64,000 nucleotides of DNA from Schistocerca nitens (GCF_023898315.1 NC_064617.1:717295202-717359201); one strand, 5' to 3'; shown: positions 23,716-37,197, counted from the stretch's first letter. A program made the numbers and translations. The notes: generated by a model not told the origin, from the letters alone.

Positions 23716-26700
23716 TCACTGATGTGGGTCATCACGGCCCACGAGGTAGCCGTGTGTCACCCAAGCATGGCCAATGCGGAGCCGACAAAGAACCACAGAG
23801 TCCCTGCGAGAGGCCCACATGGAGGTCTCCCACACATTCATAGTCTCCTTAATGGCACACAGTTTGTTGTGCGTACTGAAGTTATGCCATTCCGTCTCCC
23901 AAAGCCGCAAAACCTTGGGACGTAGTACTGAATGCAGGTCAGTTGCAGAGAAGCCAATCTCCATAAGCAGTTTCTGTGTAGCCTGTTTGGCCAGCCTGTC
24001 GGCAAGTTCGTTGCCTGGGATTCTGAAGTGGCCTGGGGTCCAGACAAACACCACTGAACGACTGGACCATTCCAGGGCATAGATGGACTCCTGGATAGTT
24101 GTTATCAAAGGATGACAAGGCTAGAACTGGTCGATAGCTTGTAGGCTTTCAAGGAGTCAGTACATAGAAGAAACGACTCCCCAAGGCATGAATGGATGTG
24201 CTCAAGAGCACGAGACGTAGCCACCAGCTCGCAGTGAAAATACTGCAGCCATCGGGCAGCAACTGCTGTTCAATATGTCCTCCATGGACATATGCGAAGC
24301 CGACATGATCATTAGTCATCGAGCCATCGGTGTAAACCACTTCATGGCCTCAGCACATGTCAAGAATCAAGAGGAAGTGGCAGCAGAGAGCCGCAGGGTT
24401 AACTGAGTCCTTAGGGCCATGTGAATGGTCCAGGCGAAACCACAGCCTAGGTGTATGTGAATGGACCTCAAGTATAGGTGTTAAAGGCAAGGACTCCACT
24501 TCAGAAAGAAGGGATCGGTCACGAATTGCAATTGGAAGCCCTGACCTGGGCCACCAATGCAGGAGATGAACTGCTGTGGGTGGGAAAAGGAGCCAATAAT
24601 TCAGATACACAGGAGAACTATTTATGCGTGCAATGTAACTGGCCAGTAGTTGTGCACGGCTAACCTGCAATGGAGGGATTCCGGTCTCCACAACGACACT
24701 GGTCACCAGACTTGTCCTAAAAGCTCCCGTAGCTAGGCGAATGCCACAGTGGTGCACTGGGTCGAGTAAATGCAATGCTGAGTGTGCCACCGAACCATAA
24801 ATGAGACTCTCATAGTCAAGGCAAGATAGAACAAGGGCTCAGTAGATCTGCAGCAGCGTAGAGGGATATGCACCGCAGTTGGTGTTGCTCAGGCAGCGGA
24901 GGATATTGAGGCGCTGTCAGCACTTCCGCTTAAGCTGACAAAGGTGAGGAAGCCAAGTCAATCAGGTGTCAAAAACCAGTCCTAAGAATCGATATGTCTC
25001 CACTACAGTGAGTGGATTGTCATTAATGTTAAGTTCTGGTTCAGGATGAGCGGTACGGCGCCAAATGTATAACACACGACTTTGCACCAAAAACTGGAAA
25101 CCGTGTGCTAGAGCCCATGACTGCGCCTTGTGGATGGCTCCCTGTAGGTATCGCTCAGCAACACCAGTACTGGTGGAGCAGTAGAAATGTAGAAGTCGTC
25201 TGCATAAGAAAAGGTGAGATGGGTGGCCCTACAGCTGCTGCTAGACCATTAAAAATAGAGATACACTCAATACAGAGCCCTGCAGCACTGCATTCTTCTG
25301 GATATGGGGGTAACTATGGGAGGCACCAACTTGGACACAGAAAGTACGAAGCAGTGGGAAATTTTGGATAAAATTCAGGAGCGAGCCTCGGAGACCTCAC
25401 TCAAATAATGTGGCAAGGATACGATGTCGCCAGGTCGTGTCATACACTTTTCGTAAATCAAAAAAGACGGCAACCAGGTGCCGGCATCTGGAAAAGGCTG
25501 TTTGGATGGCAGACTCGAGGGAGTGGTAGAGTGACCCTGGCGGAAGGCGCCCTGACATGGAGCCAGTAGGCCACGTGACTACAGGACCCAACCCAACTCC
25601 TGACACACCATATGCTCCAGCAGCTTACAAAGTACATTGGTGAGGCTGATGGACCAATAGCTATACACATGAAGTGGGATTTTACCGTGTTTGAGCACCG
25701 GAATGATGGTGCTCTCCCACCATTGCGATGGAAAGACACCATTGCACCAAATTCAGTTCAAGATGAAGGAGATGTCGCTTGTAGTCAGATGAGAGATCTG
25801 ACTGTGGATCCAATCTGGCCCAGGAGATGTGTCAGGGCAATGATCAAGGGCACTGAGGAGCTCCCACTCTGTAAATGGGGCGTTATAGGACTCACTGTAG
25901 TATGTAGTGAACAAGAGGACTTTCCCTTCCAGCCGCTAGGGGGGGTAATTCTCCAATGCAGAGGCTCGAGCATAGTGCTCAGCAAAGTGCTCGGCAATCG
26001 CATTTGCGTTGGTAGACAACACGCCATTTATGTTAACACCGGGAACACCTATTGGGGTCTAGTACCCAAAAACATGTTTGACCTTTGCCCAGACTAGGGA
26101 AGGTGAAGTATGGCACGCAATGGTCGAGACGTATCTCTCCCAACACTCCTGCTTCTGTCATTTGATAAGTGGGCAAACACGGGCACGGAGCCGTTTAAAG
26201 GCTAAGTGGTGCTCCAGGGAAGAGTGCTGCTAATGCCGCTGTAGAGCTCGCCGACACTCCTTAATTGCTTCAGCGACTTCCGGCGACCACCAAGGGACTG
26301 CCTTTCACTGGGAGCACAATAAAGAGCGAGGGATCAAGTTTTCTGCCACAGAAACAACTGTTGTTGTTACTTTCTCAAGCATCACATTGATATTACCATG
26401 TGGGGGAGATTCAACGGTGACAGCAGAGGTGAAAGTTCCCCAGTCTGCCTTGTTTAAAGCCTATCTGGGCAGGCGTCCGTGGGCCTGATGCCGGGGCAGC
26501 AAGAGGAAGACGGGGAAGTGGTCACTACCACACGGGTCGTTATGTGCTCTATCCAGTGGATAGATGGGAGAAGTCCTTGGCTGCACATTGATAAATCAAT
26601 GGCCGAGTAACTACCATGAGCCACACTGAAATGTGTGGCAGCCCCAGTATATAAGAGGCAGAGGTCGAACTGAGAGAAGACAGTTTTGACATCTCTGCCT

Positions 26701-27123
26701 CGGCCAGTCACCATAGTGCCACCCCACAATGGGTTTGGGTGTTAAAATCTCCCAAAAGTAGGAAAGGTTTAGGGAGTTGATCACTCAGTGCAGCAAATAC
26801 ATTCAGGGGTACTGCACCAACTGGAGGAAGATATACATTGCAGACAGTTATTTTCTGTGCCATCCTTATTCTGACAGCCACAGCTTCAAGAGGGTTTGAA
26901 GGAGCACAGTTTCATTACAGACTGAGTTTAGGACGTAATTGCAAACTCCACCTGATGCTCGATTATAGTCGCTATGGTTCCTGTAATATCCCTTATAGCC
27001 ATGGAGGGCAGGGGTCCGCATTGCCGGGAGCCAGATTTCCTGGAGGGCAATGCAGAAAGCAGATGTAAAGCTTAACAGATGCCATAGCTTAGCCAGGCAG
27101 TGGAAAAACTGCCACCATTCCAT
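23716..27123 (-). pseudogene. LINE ORF2 (endonuclease, RT, RNase H), broken
   Basis: Fragments in order: apurinic endonuclease start (27123-26866, LQEIWLP), endonuclease middle (26729-26454, QFDLCLLYTGAATHFS and SYSAIDLSMCS), RT palm entry (25606-25397, VAVFFDLRKVYDTTWR), RT end (24790-24350, HCGIRLATGAFRTS), RNase H (24340-23716, MVYTDGSMT then WTPGHFRIPGNELADRLA) and the LCRLRIGHAW region before the terminal zinc finger. Each fragment sits in a different frame or is cut by stops. Presence of RNase H places it in the R1/I/LOA group. Confidence 0.75.
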
Positions 27124-27486
27124 TGGAGGATGTCATCGTGAGACTGGGAAGGCATGGAACAATCAATGAGGCAGTTTATGCCTCAGGGTCACCTGCTGCC
27201 ACCAACTTATAGCCTGAGCAGTCCATATCCATTGTGTCTGAGGGTCTGGTGAGAGCTAGTTCCTCAGAGGATGCCAGAATCTCCACCTCATCCTCAGATG
27301 CAGAGCTTGTAGGTAGCGGTGGTGTGGGTGCCACCACAATTCCCTTGGTCTTGGGGACCTTCTTTTTGGATTTCTCTCAGTGCTCCTTGGGTTTCCCTGG
27401 CTGGGAGTACCTCACCGATTCAGTCTCCGGGGCTGACGATCAGCACTTTTGGGCTCTTCAGCCACTCATGCGTGTCATCTTTCCCA

Positions 27487-28140
27487 CTAGCAGAAATCTG
27501 GGAAGGGAATGACCAAGGGACCCATTCCTAGCAAGAGGAGCTGAAGAAGACTTATGCTTCTCCAGCTCAGAAGTGGGGACTGACATCCCTGATGGTTGGC
27601 GGGGTGGGGGGGGGGGGGGGGGGCAGGCGTGTTGCTCCCCCGGAAAATATGTGGTACAGGAGCAACAGGGAGGGAAGTGCTCCCCACCATCAAGGGGGCA
27701 GGTGTAGTCTTTTGATTCTGAGAGGCGACAGGTATTCGAGGAACTGATGGGGCGACAACTGTTCTTGTAGTGGCGGTGTAAGAGGTCATAGCCACAGTAT
27801 GTAGGTGTTCAAATTTCCTCTTAGCCTCAGTGTAGGTCAATCAGTCCAGGATCTTATATTCCATGATTTTCCTCTCTTTCTGTAAGATCCTGTAGTCTGT
27901 CAAGAAAGGTGAATGATGCTCTCCACAGTCGTCACACATGGGAGGCAGGGCACATGGAGTATTGGGATGTGATGGATGTCCACGATCTCGAGATGTGGTG
28001 CTGGAAGTACACGGGGAAGACATATGGCCAAACTTCCAGCACTTAAAGCACCGCATTGGGGGAGGGATATATGGCTTGACGTCACAGTGGTAGACCATCA
28101 CCTTGACCTTCTCAGGCAATGTGTCACCCTCGAAGGCCAA
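27487..28140 (-). pseudogene. LINE ORF1 (gag-like, CCHC zinc knuckles), broken
   Basis: The minus-strand reading from 28140 has KVKVMVYHCDVKPYIPPP, a CFKCWKFGHMSSPC knuckle and a second CDDCGEHHSPF knuckle, then QKERKIMEYK. These are typical of nucleic-acid-binding ORF1 proteins of R1/I-like LINEs. A C-run near 27606-27623 (G on plus) lies in its proline-rich C-terminal part. The N-terminal portion is in other frames up to about 28830. Confidence 0.7.
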
Positions 28141-29289
28141 GATGAAGGCACCGTTGGCAATCTGATTAGCCCTCGGACCCCTACGGACACGCTGGATGAA
28201 ATGAACATCTCACCGCTCTAAATTGGCATGCAGTTTATCGTCAGACTGCAAAAGAAAGTCCCTGTGGAATATAATATCCTGGACCATATTTCAGCTCTTA
28301 TGGTGCGTGATGGTAACAGGAACATCCCCCCCCCCTCCCCTCCCCACTTGTCACAAGTGAGTAATGCCCATCACTGGGCAGAGGATGCTGTTTTCATAAA
28401 GACTGATCCAGAGTGCATTTTGGACAAGGCCCCCCCCCCTCCCCAAACTTGTCCCCCAAATGCTCCACGAAAAACTGAGGCTTCATGGACATGAAATATT
28501 CCCCATCAACTCTCATACATACAAGGTACTGGGGCGAATAAGCTTCTCTGCCATCCTTAGCCTGGCATTCTTCCCATGGTGTGGCCAGGGAGGTAAACGA
28601 TTTGGGGTCATATTTCTTAGCATTAAAGTTAGACTTTGCCCGCTTAGATACTGCTGGTGGTGGACCACCAGCAAGAAATGATGTACTACGCTTCGTGGCG
28701 TGTCATCCGCCCTGATGCCACCCACTCCAACCACGGGCTCTCCCCACAGGCGCCACTCAGCTTCAGCAAGGGCCACCTGGCAGGATGGCCATTGCCAAGA
28801 GTCCCAACACCCCAGGGAGATGGGCACCTACTCCATGGCAGAAGTGGCGAGTTAACGGCACAGGGATCAGCACAGCGATCCCTGTGTTGTCAGGGAACTA
28901 CAACCAACAGGGTACATGGCGGCGCTCCATCACAATGGACTGGCTACTGTGCTGGATATGAGGTGCAAAGAAGTCCATGATCATCATCAGTGCAGAAAGT
29001 GACACTGCATAGTGCATGGTGGAAAAATGCACCCAGGAAGGTGTCCTCACCCAAAAGATGGAGAATGAGCAGCATGATGCACCATGTAAGGTGCTCTTCC
29101 CCAATTGGCTCACTCTTCAGGAAAATTTAGAAAGATGGAGATCAAACCCAACAGGGGACTATCACATATAGGCCAAAATGTGTGAGACTCCTTTTACTCG
29201 CCTCTAACGACAGGCAGGAATACCTCGGGCCTACTCTAACCCCTGGACCTGCAGGGTTCGTCCCATTGTTCCAGTTAATAGGGTTTCTT

Positions 29290-29410
29290 CCTGTTCCATT
29301 CACACATGGAGAGTGGGAAAAATGATTGATTGAATGCCTCTGTTTAGTGCTTATTCTAATCTTATCCTCATAATCCCTATGAGAGGGAGTTGTATAGATA
29401 TTACTCATAC
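29290..29410 (-). mobile_element. Short LINE fragment
   Basis: Resembles a common orthopteran LINE segment (the GCCTCTGTTTAGTGCTTATT to GGGAGTTGTA stretch). Too short to classify. Confidence 0.3.
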
Positions 29411-29711
29411 TGGTACAGAAGGTACAAAGAATGATTATATGGTGGTTACAAAGAAAAATATTACATTTATATTTTGTGCAGAAACAGTTATACTTAACTA
29501 AAAATGAAACATAAAGATACTCTTATAATAGATAGAAAATAAAATTTAATTTACAATTGTAATATATTATTTTATAACTAAAATTTAATTTAACAGAGGG
29601 AGATAAAGAAAATTGTGATTGGCCATTAAAACTAAGCTGGGAATCTGTGCCACTTGTTTGATGTAAATAAATTAAAATTAAACATGAAAAAAAACCAGCT
29701 AACGTAGTTTA

Positions 29712-30062
29712 AAACTGTTGTTGTTGTAGTCTTCAGGCCGAACACTGGTTAAACATAGCTCTCCATGTCCCCCTATCATGTGCAAGCGTCATAATCTCCT
29801 GATAACTGTTGCAACTTACATACTTATAAATCTGCTCACTGTATTCATCTCTTGGTCTCCGTCTATGATATTTTTCTACCTGCCATACTCACAAACTTAC
29901 TTCCAATACTAAATTGCTTATCCTTTAATGACTCAGAATGCTGTCTATCAACCAATTCCTTCTTCTAGTATCGTTGTGCCCAAGCTCCTTTTCTCGCTAA
30001 TTCTATGCTGTGCCTCCTCATTAGTTACGTAATCTACCCACCTAATCTTTGGCATTCTTCTA
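29712..30062 (-). mobile_element. RTE LINE 3' end fragment
   Basis: Starts with TTGTTGTTGTAGTCTTCAGG and continues colinear with the 3' part of the RTE element at 46092-47945 (shared TGTATTCATCTCTTGGTCTC and CCTCCTCATTAGTTACGTAA). It is older and more diverged than that copy. Only the extreme C-terminal coding part and short 3' end remain. Confidence 0.75.
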
Positions 30063-30199
30063 AACAATCAAAATCAGATAACTTTCAAATAACACACAAA
30101 AATCATAAACTTAGATAAGCAGATTCTGCAGAATTCCTGGGGATATTTCTTGATAAAAATTTATCTCTCATATAATCCAAACAGTCTTGCATTCGCAAT

Positions 30200-30690
30200 C
30201 ACAATATAGTCTTATGCAAGTGACATGGACACTAGGAAAGTTGTTTACCACAGCAATTTTGAATTTATTTTAAGATATGGAATAATCTTTTGAGGCAATG
30301 CAAGCAGTGAAAATAGAATAACATTGCTTAAAAAACTATTATTAGAAATACGTGTCCTACTAAGCTTAAGAGATTCATGCCAACCTTTATTCAGGGATCT
30401 GAAAATTTCAACTACTCCATGTCTTTACATTTATGAACTGTTTATCCTCACCTGTAACAATCCAGAATTATTTATAGAAAAAGCAGTTTCAAAACTTGTA
30501 TGACACAAGAAACAAAGATAATTTCATGTTACCATCTCACAGGCTAAAACTACTCACAAACTCCTCAACTCATAGCTATGAAAATTTATAATAAATTAAA
30601 AGTGGAAAGCTGTCACACTGAGGAATTAGCTTCACTGAGGATAAAATTACATGCTGTCCTAGGACAAAAATATTATTCAGACACAGAATT
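30200..30690 (+). mobile_element. LINE ORF2 C-terminal remnant
   Basis: Plus-strand words such as GSENFNYSMSLHL, DNFMLPSHRLK-like text around 30515-30550 and NLYNKLK near 30580 match the tail of CR1/Jockey-type LINE proteins (the NFR and NKLP region). Heavily decayed. Confidence 0.45.
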
Positions 30691-30799
30691 TGTAAATAAT
30701 GATTAATTTTTCTTTGTAGAGTAATGAAATAAATTTGTAACGACTTATGTAATTTAAGATTTTTTAAATACATTTTATGTATCTTAAGTTACATTATTT

Positions 30800-31305
30800 A
30801 TACTGGCATGTCCTGAATTTCAAATCAATGATTTACGTATGTACTTAATAAGACAAAAAAATTCTGATTTACAGACTTGAAGTGTTTCCATTGGGATCAT
30901 CTTTCTGTCCCCCCCCCCCCTCCACCCTTGGTTCATTTTTTGTTAAAAGATGTTCCACAAAGGTTGAATCTGTCTTTCTTAGTCTCCAAATTCTCTCATG
31001 TCCTGATAATTTAGCTACCACAGGTTTGTCTGACTGACCAATATTATTCTACTGAACAATAAATTAGATATCTGTTATTGTTGTAAGACACTGGTCTGTT
31101 GCTGCAAGATTTTTAACTTTTTGGCAAATTTATCTGAAACTTTGTCAACATATTAAATGGTGCACCATTTTTGTAACTACTGACATACACAAGCGATGCA
31201 ATTTTAAAGATTTTGTTTTTCATAGAATATTATCAGTCAGGGCAGAACTAAAGCGATTGGAACTGATAAGTTTGATTGCCTGTAAGGTTCTATAAGAATG
31301 TAAAT
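30800..31305. other. No recognised gene
   Basis: AT-rich, with a C-run at about 30910-30921. Nothing identified. Confidence 0.5.
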
Positions 31306-31309
31306 AATT

Positions 31310-31435
31310 TTGGAGTAAAGGAAACCACTCATCGAGTAGTAGAAGTGCTGAGTCATCGTCAGGCACATGTGTGCATGCCTGTTGACCACTCATTGCTTCT
31401 GCTGTGCAGTGAGCATTCTCTTTTACTTCTAAATT
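31310..31435. repeat. Imperfect palindrome, PLE-tail-like
   Basis: GGAGTAAAGGAAACCACTCA rightwards to TCAGGCACATG is mirrored, with many changes, by TGCATGCCTGTTGACC to TCTCTTTTACTTCTAA. The arrangement and several words (AAAGGAAA, AGTGCTGAGTC, CAGGCA) match the better-preserved palindrome at 61105-61249. Confidence 0.45.
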
Positions 31436-31439
31436 ATTT

Positions 31440-32440
31440 ACAAGATGGAGTGCCTATAATTCAGTTCAAAAGACAGATTCACATAATTCAAACTGTAGAA
31501 ACTATATAGACATCTCATTATTGAGTACCGCCTGAAAGATGTTTACAAAGATTAAAAATAAAAAAGCAAATGTTTTTGAGAATATTAATATGGTTGTTAA
31601 CAAAATAGTACCATTTCGGACCAGATGCTTGTCATTGGGCAAATAATGAAATAATTTTATGAATATGACAAATCTACACTTTCTGTTTGTTGATTTTAAA
31701 CATATGTGCATATGGTTATGATGCTGCAATTGTGGCAAGAAATATAAAAACCATTACAGAAACATGTGAAGTAATGGGAATAGAAGGAACAAAAACTGCA
31801 CTATGTAAACCCACTGAACAGACTGGAACTTTTAATAGCCTCATGGATCTTCCTTGAGTCAAAATAACAATGTACAAGCTGAAAACAGAAGTAATAAATT
31901 CTGCATTCAAAAGTGCATCAGTGGAAGAATTCAGTAACAGATACAAACAAACTCATGAATGGTGAGTACTGATATCAATGCTCTTGATAATGGAAAGCAA
32001 TTTAAACTACTATGAGTGCAGAGGGAGACAGGGACAAAAAAAAGGTTTCCTATTAGATTTTTAAATGGGTATGCTGCAGAATTACCCAGTTTACCATCTC
32101 ATATTTATTAGCAAATGGAAACTGTCATGCAGGATGGAAAAAGTGAAGGCGAAATCTGTCTACAAAAATGGTAAAATAATGGTTGTACATATTAACAAAC
32201 AAATGAAGTCAACATTTGTTTATTACTTTAACACTGACATTCCTCAATATAAACACATCTCCTCTGAAGGATCAACACAGGTTAAGAAAACAATTCCTAT
32301 GAAACAGTTTGGTTTTTTTCATGTACGGTATCTTGCAAGTAGCACAGTCTGGTGAATAGGTAGACTCCCCTTCCTAGATGCCTGAAGGATGTCCTTACAG
32401 TAGCATGCCATCAGCTAACTGGAATATATGAACTTTCCTC
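31440..32440. other. No recognised gene
   Basis: AT-rich sequence with short chance reading frames. No family recognised. Confidence 0.4.
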
Positions 32441-32449
32441 TCAAATATG

Positions 32450-32640
32450 TGATTAGCTATAGAATTTGTGACTAATACAACACATTGCAGTATAGAGATA
32501 GCAAATGTTCACCAGAAACAGATGCACCACCTGGTGTACCTCAAAAAAGTGTAACAAGGTATTTAATGTTCTCAGTATATACAAACAATTTATCAGATAT
32601 GGTCACCAGTACACCCATATTGTTTGCTGTTCTCTGGAAA
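32450..32640 (+). mobile_element. LINE reverse transcriptase remnant
   Basis: The plus strand reads GVPQKSVTRY then FSVYTNNLSDMVTSTPILFA (about 32535-32628), the degraded form of the LINE motif GVPQGSVLGPLLF..YINDLP and the approach to FADD. No neighbouring parts can be assigned. Confidence 0.5.
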
Positions 32641-32782
32641 AGAAAAAAAATGTAGGCTACTTGCATAGTTAATTACCCAAAGCATCGAAACAGATCAAAA
32701 ACATATCCCATCACAGAGATGTCCAGTGTGTTCCCTGGAACCTTCTCGAGTTAAATTCAGCTGAAACACAGGCCTATATAAC

Positions 32783-32862
32783 ACATCTCAAACTTAATGG
32801 AACACTTTACATTTCTAGCAATGTTGCTAGAAATGTAAAGTGTTCCATTAAGTTTGAGATGT
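32783..32862. repeat. Perfect 39-bp inverted repeat
   Basis: 32783-32821 and 32824-32862 are exact reverse complements separated by two bases (TG). The arms run ACATCTCAAACTTAATGG on the outside to TTCTAGCAA on the inside. Confidence 0.95.
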
Positions 32863-32949
32863 TCATCACATATTGAGTATCAAATAATTTATCTTTCATT
32901 TCATTTGGAACTGAAGTATATTATCAACACCCATATGATGGGAGACCCC

Positions 32950-33860
32950 ACAGGCAGGAATACACTCTTGTAATCATTTTAGCATGGAAGCAAACAGCTT
33001 CAAATCATCATCATCAGGAATTTCTTGTCAGGCCCGAACACCTGCTAGTATGTGTACTTACACCACATCCTAGACATGTTCCATGGGTTACAAACCAGAG
33101 GTCCTGGCAAAATAGTCAAGGACCCATACATTCTTCCACGTGTTTGTGGTGTGAGCTACATTGTGAGGTCTTGCATTATTCTACTGGAGTGCACCATTTG
33201 GTACCCTGGTCATAAAGGGGATAACAGGGCATAGTATTCTTGCCACATACTGGCAAGCACCCAGTTTCCCAGCAATTCTTACCAAACCAGTTCTGTTTTA
33301 TTACCCAATACCTACCATTGTTTCAGGAGTGAGTGAGTTAGTTAGGTAGGTATCAAGATTTAGAAGTTTCCTGTGTTCTTTCAAAAGAGTGTTTATGGAC
33401 ACATTGGCATTGATCTGACTACTACATACATAATTGAGACTCTACACTGAACATAAAAGAATGCCACTTAAATGTCCCAGCTGATTCTGGCTCTACAGTA
33501 AACAAGGCCTTGTTGAATGCGCTATGGTGTCAGTGGTAAGCAATTCGACATCTCAACCCAGCATTCATTATACTGTTTCCAGTAGTTCAGGATAACAATC
33601 TGCCTTAGTCTCTACCCACATTTCAGCTACTGTCATATGCCTAATCATCAGAGCCAATAGAACAATCCTACAATCTTCTCATGGTATAGTCCTGGAGGGA
33701 TCTGTGCCTACTCTTCTTGTCATAGTGTTGTTCTGAGTCCATCTCCTCACCACCCATTCTACAGTCATCAGTGTGACCTGTTGGTAATTTATTCCCATGT
33801 CTGCATACCGATGTTTCAACCTTTGAGCATACAATGTTGTGATCTACACTTGAAAAATTC
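32950..33860 (-). mobile_element. Decayed Tc1-like element
   Basis: Plus-strand landmarks GGCCCGAACACCTGCTAG, CATGTTCCATGGG, CAAGGACCCATACATTCTTC and GACACATTGGCATTGATCTG recall a Tc1-type family of orthopteran genomes coded on the minus strand. Reading frames are destroyed and the ends are not visible. Confidence 0.5.
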
Positions 33861-33869
33861 TAGTAATAT

Positions 33870-35265
33870 TAGATGCTCCTAACATTCACATGTTCTCATG
33901 CCATTCATCATTAGGAATGGCTTTTTTTCTGTACTGAAAATAAGATCAAACCAGGATGAAAATTTAATCGCTGTATCCCAGAGAAATGGAAGTAACTAGA
34001 GTAGCAGTTTGGTGGCATTCAGTCAGCATGTCCATGGTGTAACACTTTCCATTTCGTGAATGTAGTCACAGTAGGTAGGTCCTTCGCATCTAGGGGGAGA
34101 ATGACGTGCCTCCTTTTCCATTTTTGGCATCCAGAGCTTATTTTATGCTGCTCATACAGTTACACATATTCACATTAGAATGAGAAACATTCTCAACAGT
34201 GTGTCCAATGTTACTCTTCATTGTATAAATTATGGTTACACTCACTCCGTTGCCTTTCCTAGATCCTCTTCCAAAGAAACTAAATCACATTTATCATCAC
34301 TGAGCCCTGCACTTGCCTTAAACTAATAGTTTCCTGGTAATCATCTCCTAAAAAGTTCTGTACCCATTCTGACATTAACTTAGCATATCTATTACCTAGC
34401 AATAAAGTCTTCATAACATTTCACTTTCTAAACATGCAGCTTACATCCTGTAGTGTCAGGCTACTTCTGAAGTTTTTGAGTTGAGTATATCACTTTGTCA
34501 TCAAGTTTCAAAAGCAATGCACCTAGTGCACATGTCAAAACTGTGGTTTTCACATTTGCTGCACCTCTTGGGTCTTTTCACCGATTTGGAAGGTTTGACT
34601 GTGATGCAGGCTTCTGTCTTGGCCTTGACATTACTACTGCAAACTGGCACAGTTAATTCTGTAACTCTTTTAATGGCAATAAATACAGAATGACTTAATA
34701 CTTCCACTAATGATAGCTATCACCAAACACAGGGGAAATAACCCAGTAGTATTCAAATATATCATTAGGAGTACAGTTAAAGAGCTTACTATGTAATTCA
34801 ACACACAGGCATAACAGTGCTGCATGTGGAATCAGCAACAAGGAATGGGAATGAAAGACAAATTTGTCGAGAGGTTTCTGATAATTGTTGTAGTGCGCCT
34901 ATTAAGGTGCAGACATGCCTGGTGCAGGAGAGGGAAGAGAGAGGTAGAAGGAGGGGTCTCAAATTAAGTTCTAGGAAACTACCTTCTACATTTCTCTTGT
35001 TAAGTATCTCAAACAACTACTACATACAATATTGGGCATCTCATTTAAGGTGCACATCATTCAGTATAGGCAACGTAGAACAAATTTAATTTTTGAGAAG
35101 TCTGATACATCTTACAATCCTTCACTGACCTTACAAAAGCCATTGTTTGTATGAACCACTCTTAATACTCTTTGAAATTAGAATGAGGTAGAGTTAACAA
35201 GACTGTTTTGACGTCCTCCAGGTATTACAGAGAGAAAGTGGGGGTGGTTGTTACATCCAATACAG
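33870..35265. other. No recognised gene
   Basis: AT-rich sequence. No family or RNA recognised. Confidence 0.4.
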
Positions 35266-35269
35266 CAAA

Positions 35270-35715
35270 GTATTTCAGAGAATGGAGGACAATTTTGTGA
35301 AGTATCATTCTAGGCCCAATCCTCGTTTCATATAGTAATTTATCCTTAAATATCAAGAATATTCAAGTGATGCACAGGTACTCATTGACTTTGCAACAAA
35401 CGAACAAATTATCCTGAGTGTTGGTACCTTACATAAATTAGAATGCTTGTTATTGAATAAACTTGGGCATAATGAACACTAGGTTCAGAATTTGTCCCAG
35501 TATGACAGATGTTTTGGGAAGTGGGGGTGGAGGGACTATCATCAGCTATCACAGTAACATGATAAATTCACAATGACCAATATTGTTCTATGCTACTTCT
35601 AAGGATGCTAGAAAGACAATCTACCATAGCTCCTTTATAGCCTATTGTAATGTAGGGCATCATATTTTGGGGGTAGGCAAATAGCATTAGCAGAATATTT
35701 CTACAAAAAATAATT
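35270..35715 (+). mobile_element. LINE reverse transcriptase remnant
   Basis: At about 35305-35390 the plus strand reads SIILGPILV then SNLSLNIKNI, like the LINE core SILGPLLF...NDLPLNI. At about 35635-35690 it reads AYCNVGHHILG, like the YGIIFWG motif further downstream in such proteins. The spacing fits one decayed CR1-type copy. Confidence 0.4.
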
Positions 35716-35719
35716 ATCA

Positions 35720-36960
35720 AACACACACACCATCGCCAAGCAGACAAGTAAATGCATGTTTTTCTTATCTTTACATTTATCAAATTCTATCACTCGGTAT
35801 CTACATGCTTATGATATGATAAAGCTATTTTTAGTGAATATGGAATGAATGTACACAGTGTGTGCATTTCATCTCTCTGATGTTTTGAATGTATACTTCC
35901 TACGAGTCATGTATAATGTTGACTAGTAGTTAAGATTGTATTCAGATTCTGGATGTGGCTCTAAATCACAAAAAGTTGTATGTACGAAATAGTGAAAACA
36001 TCAAATGGAAAGAGGATGTATTAATTATAAAAAAACAACACTGGGGAAATATATTTATGAAACTATGACAAAGTGCCAACACTAATTCATAGGCATTTAA
36101 TTCTTAGCATATTTTTTTCCAACAGAGAAAGTAATATATGATCATAAACTCCACCCTCAACTGCATTTAAGAAACAATAGTCTAAGGAAACATACCATAC
36201 TACAAAAAATTGTCAACATACAAACTAGGGCTCAGGAGTATCTAGATCATCATCACTCTATAACCCTTCAGAGAATATCTTGGGATATTTATTACTAAAT
36301 ACAATAAGAAAATATCATTAACACAAAATAAGTGTAAAATCATGAACCAACAATGGAATTAAATATTCTTCAGCGAGAGATCCTCAGTTCATCCCCACAA
36401 AGTGTCAATTTAAAAACTTGGTCCAAGACTGACAAACCACAATACAAGCACAAGGCGCTAATAAAGATTTGACACTTCATCAATAATACCATCCTGAGGA
36501 GCACTGAATATGGAAAATCTAGCATGGAAAATGTATTTAGTAACACCAGCAGGCTTTGTTTCTGCAACATGCTATATTCACAAATACTCTAAAAGAATGC
36601 CTTGAGGTGAATGTATGAAAAGCATTTTAAAAACATAACACTAATGATTTTACTATACTTCTCATGGAGTCACAAACACAAATTCTACCTATCAAAAAAT
36701 TATTCTACCTGTAACCATAACACAGGACAGAAGCACAACAGAATTACTGGTATAAACTGTAATTAATTTATGATGAGCTGGCAATTATGTCAATTTGCAT
36801 TTTAATTTGATAACTTGGTTGGAAAAAAACCAAAGCTGGAATTATCTATATTACAATCAAACTGCCTGGCTATTGTAGGAAATATGTCGCACAGTACCAC
36901 ATACCCCTGTCTGTATTTTTCACATTATTAGTCGAAGAAAATAAGCACAAATATGAAGAG
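35720..36960. other. Intergenic, no recognised gene
   Basis: AT-rich DNA downstream of PSMD11. No coding or repeat motif recognised. Confidence 0.5.
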
Positions 36961-36972
36961 ATACAAAAGTTA

Positions 36973-36978
36973 TTTATT
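36973..36978 (-). terminator. Poly(A) signal AATAAA of PSMD11
   Basis: AATAAA on the minus strand, about 220 nt past the stop codon. A second AATAAA lies at 37151-37156, only about 42 nt past the stop, giving a possible short 3' UTR form. Confidence 0.6.
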
Positions 36979-37197
36979 GGAAAATTCCCATAGGCAACTG
37001 AATTCATGTGATCTTAGAACAGTTAATTTGTTACACTGTAGCAAACAAAGAATGAACAAGACAATGAATGATGTGGTACAATAAAAAATGTAAATGTAAC
37101 ATGCTTAACCAAGAATTAAATTAACATAACTGCGTTCACAAAAACTGATTTTTATTTACATCTGAAGAACTTAATTTACATCTATAGCACATGGAAA

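Larger units (their letters stand above)
23183..29256 (-). mobile_element. Decayed full-length R1/I-like LINE with (CCAA)n tail
   Basis: Reading the minus strand, the 5' end at 29256 begins CCCTGCAGGTCCAGGGGTTAG and continues with the same 5' module as the intact LINE at 52494. ORF1 remnants follow (28140-27487), then ORF2 (27123-23716). The 3' end carries six CCAA-type units (23183-23206). Many frameshifts and stops make it a dead copy. Length is about 6.1 kb, near that of the intact LINE, but the coding sequence is a different family. Confidence 0.82.
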
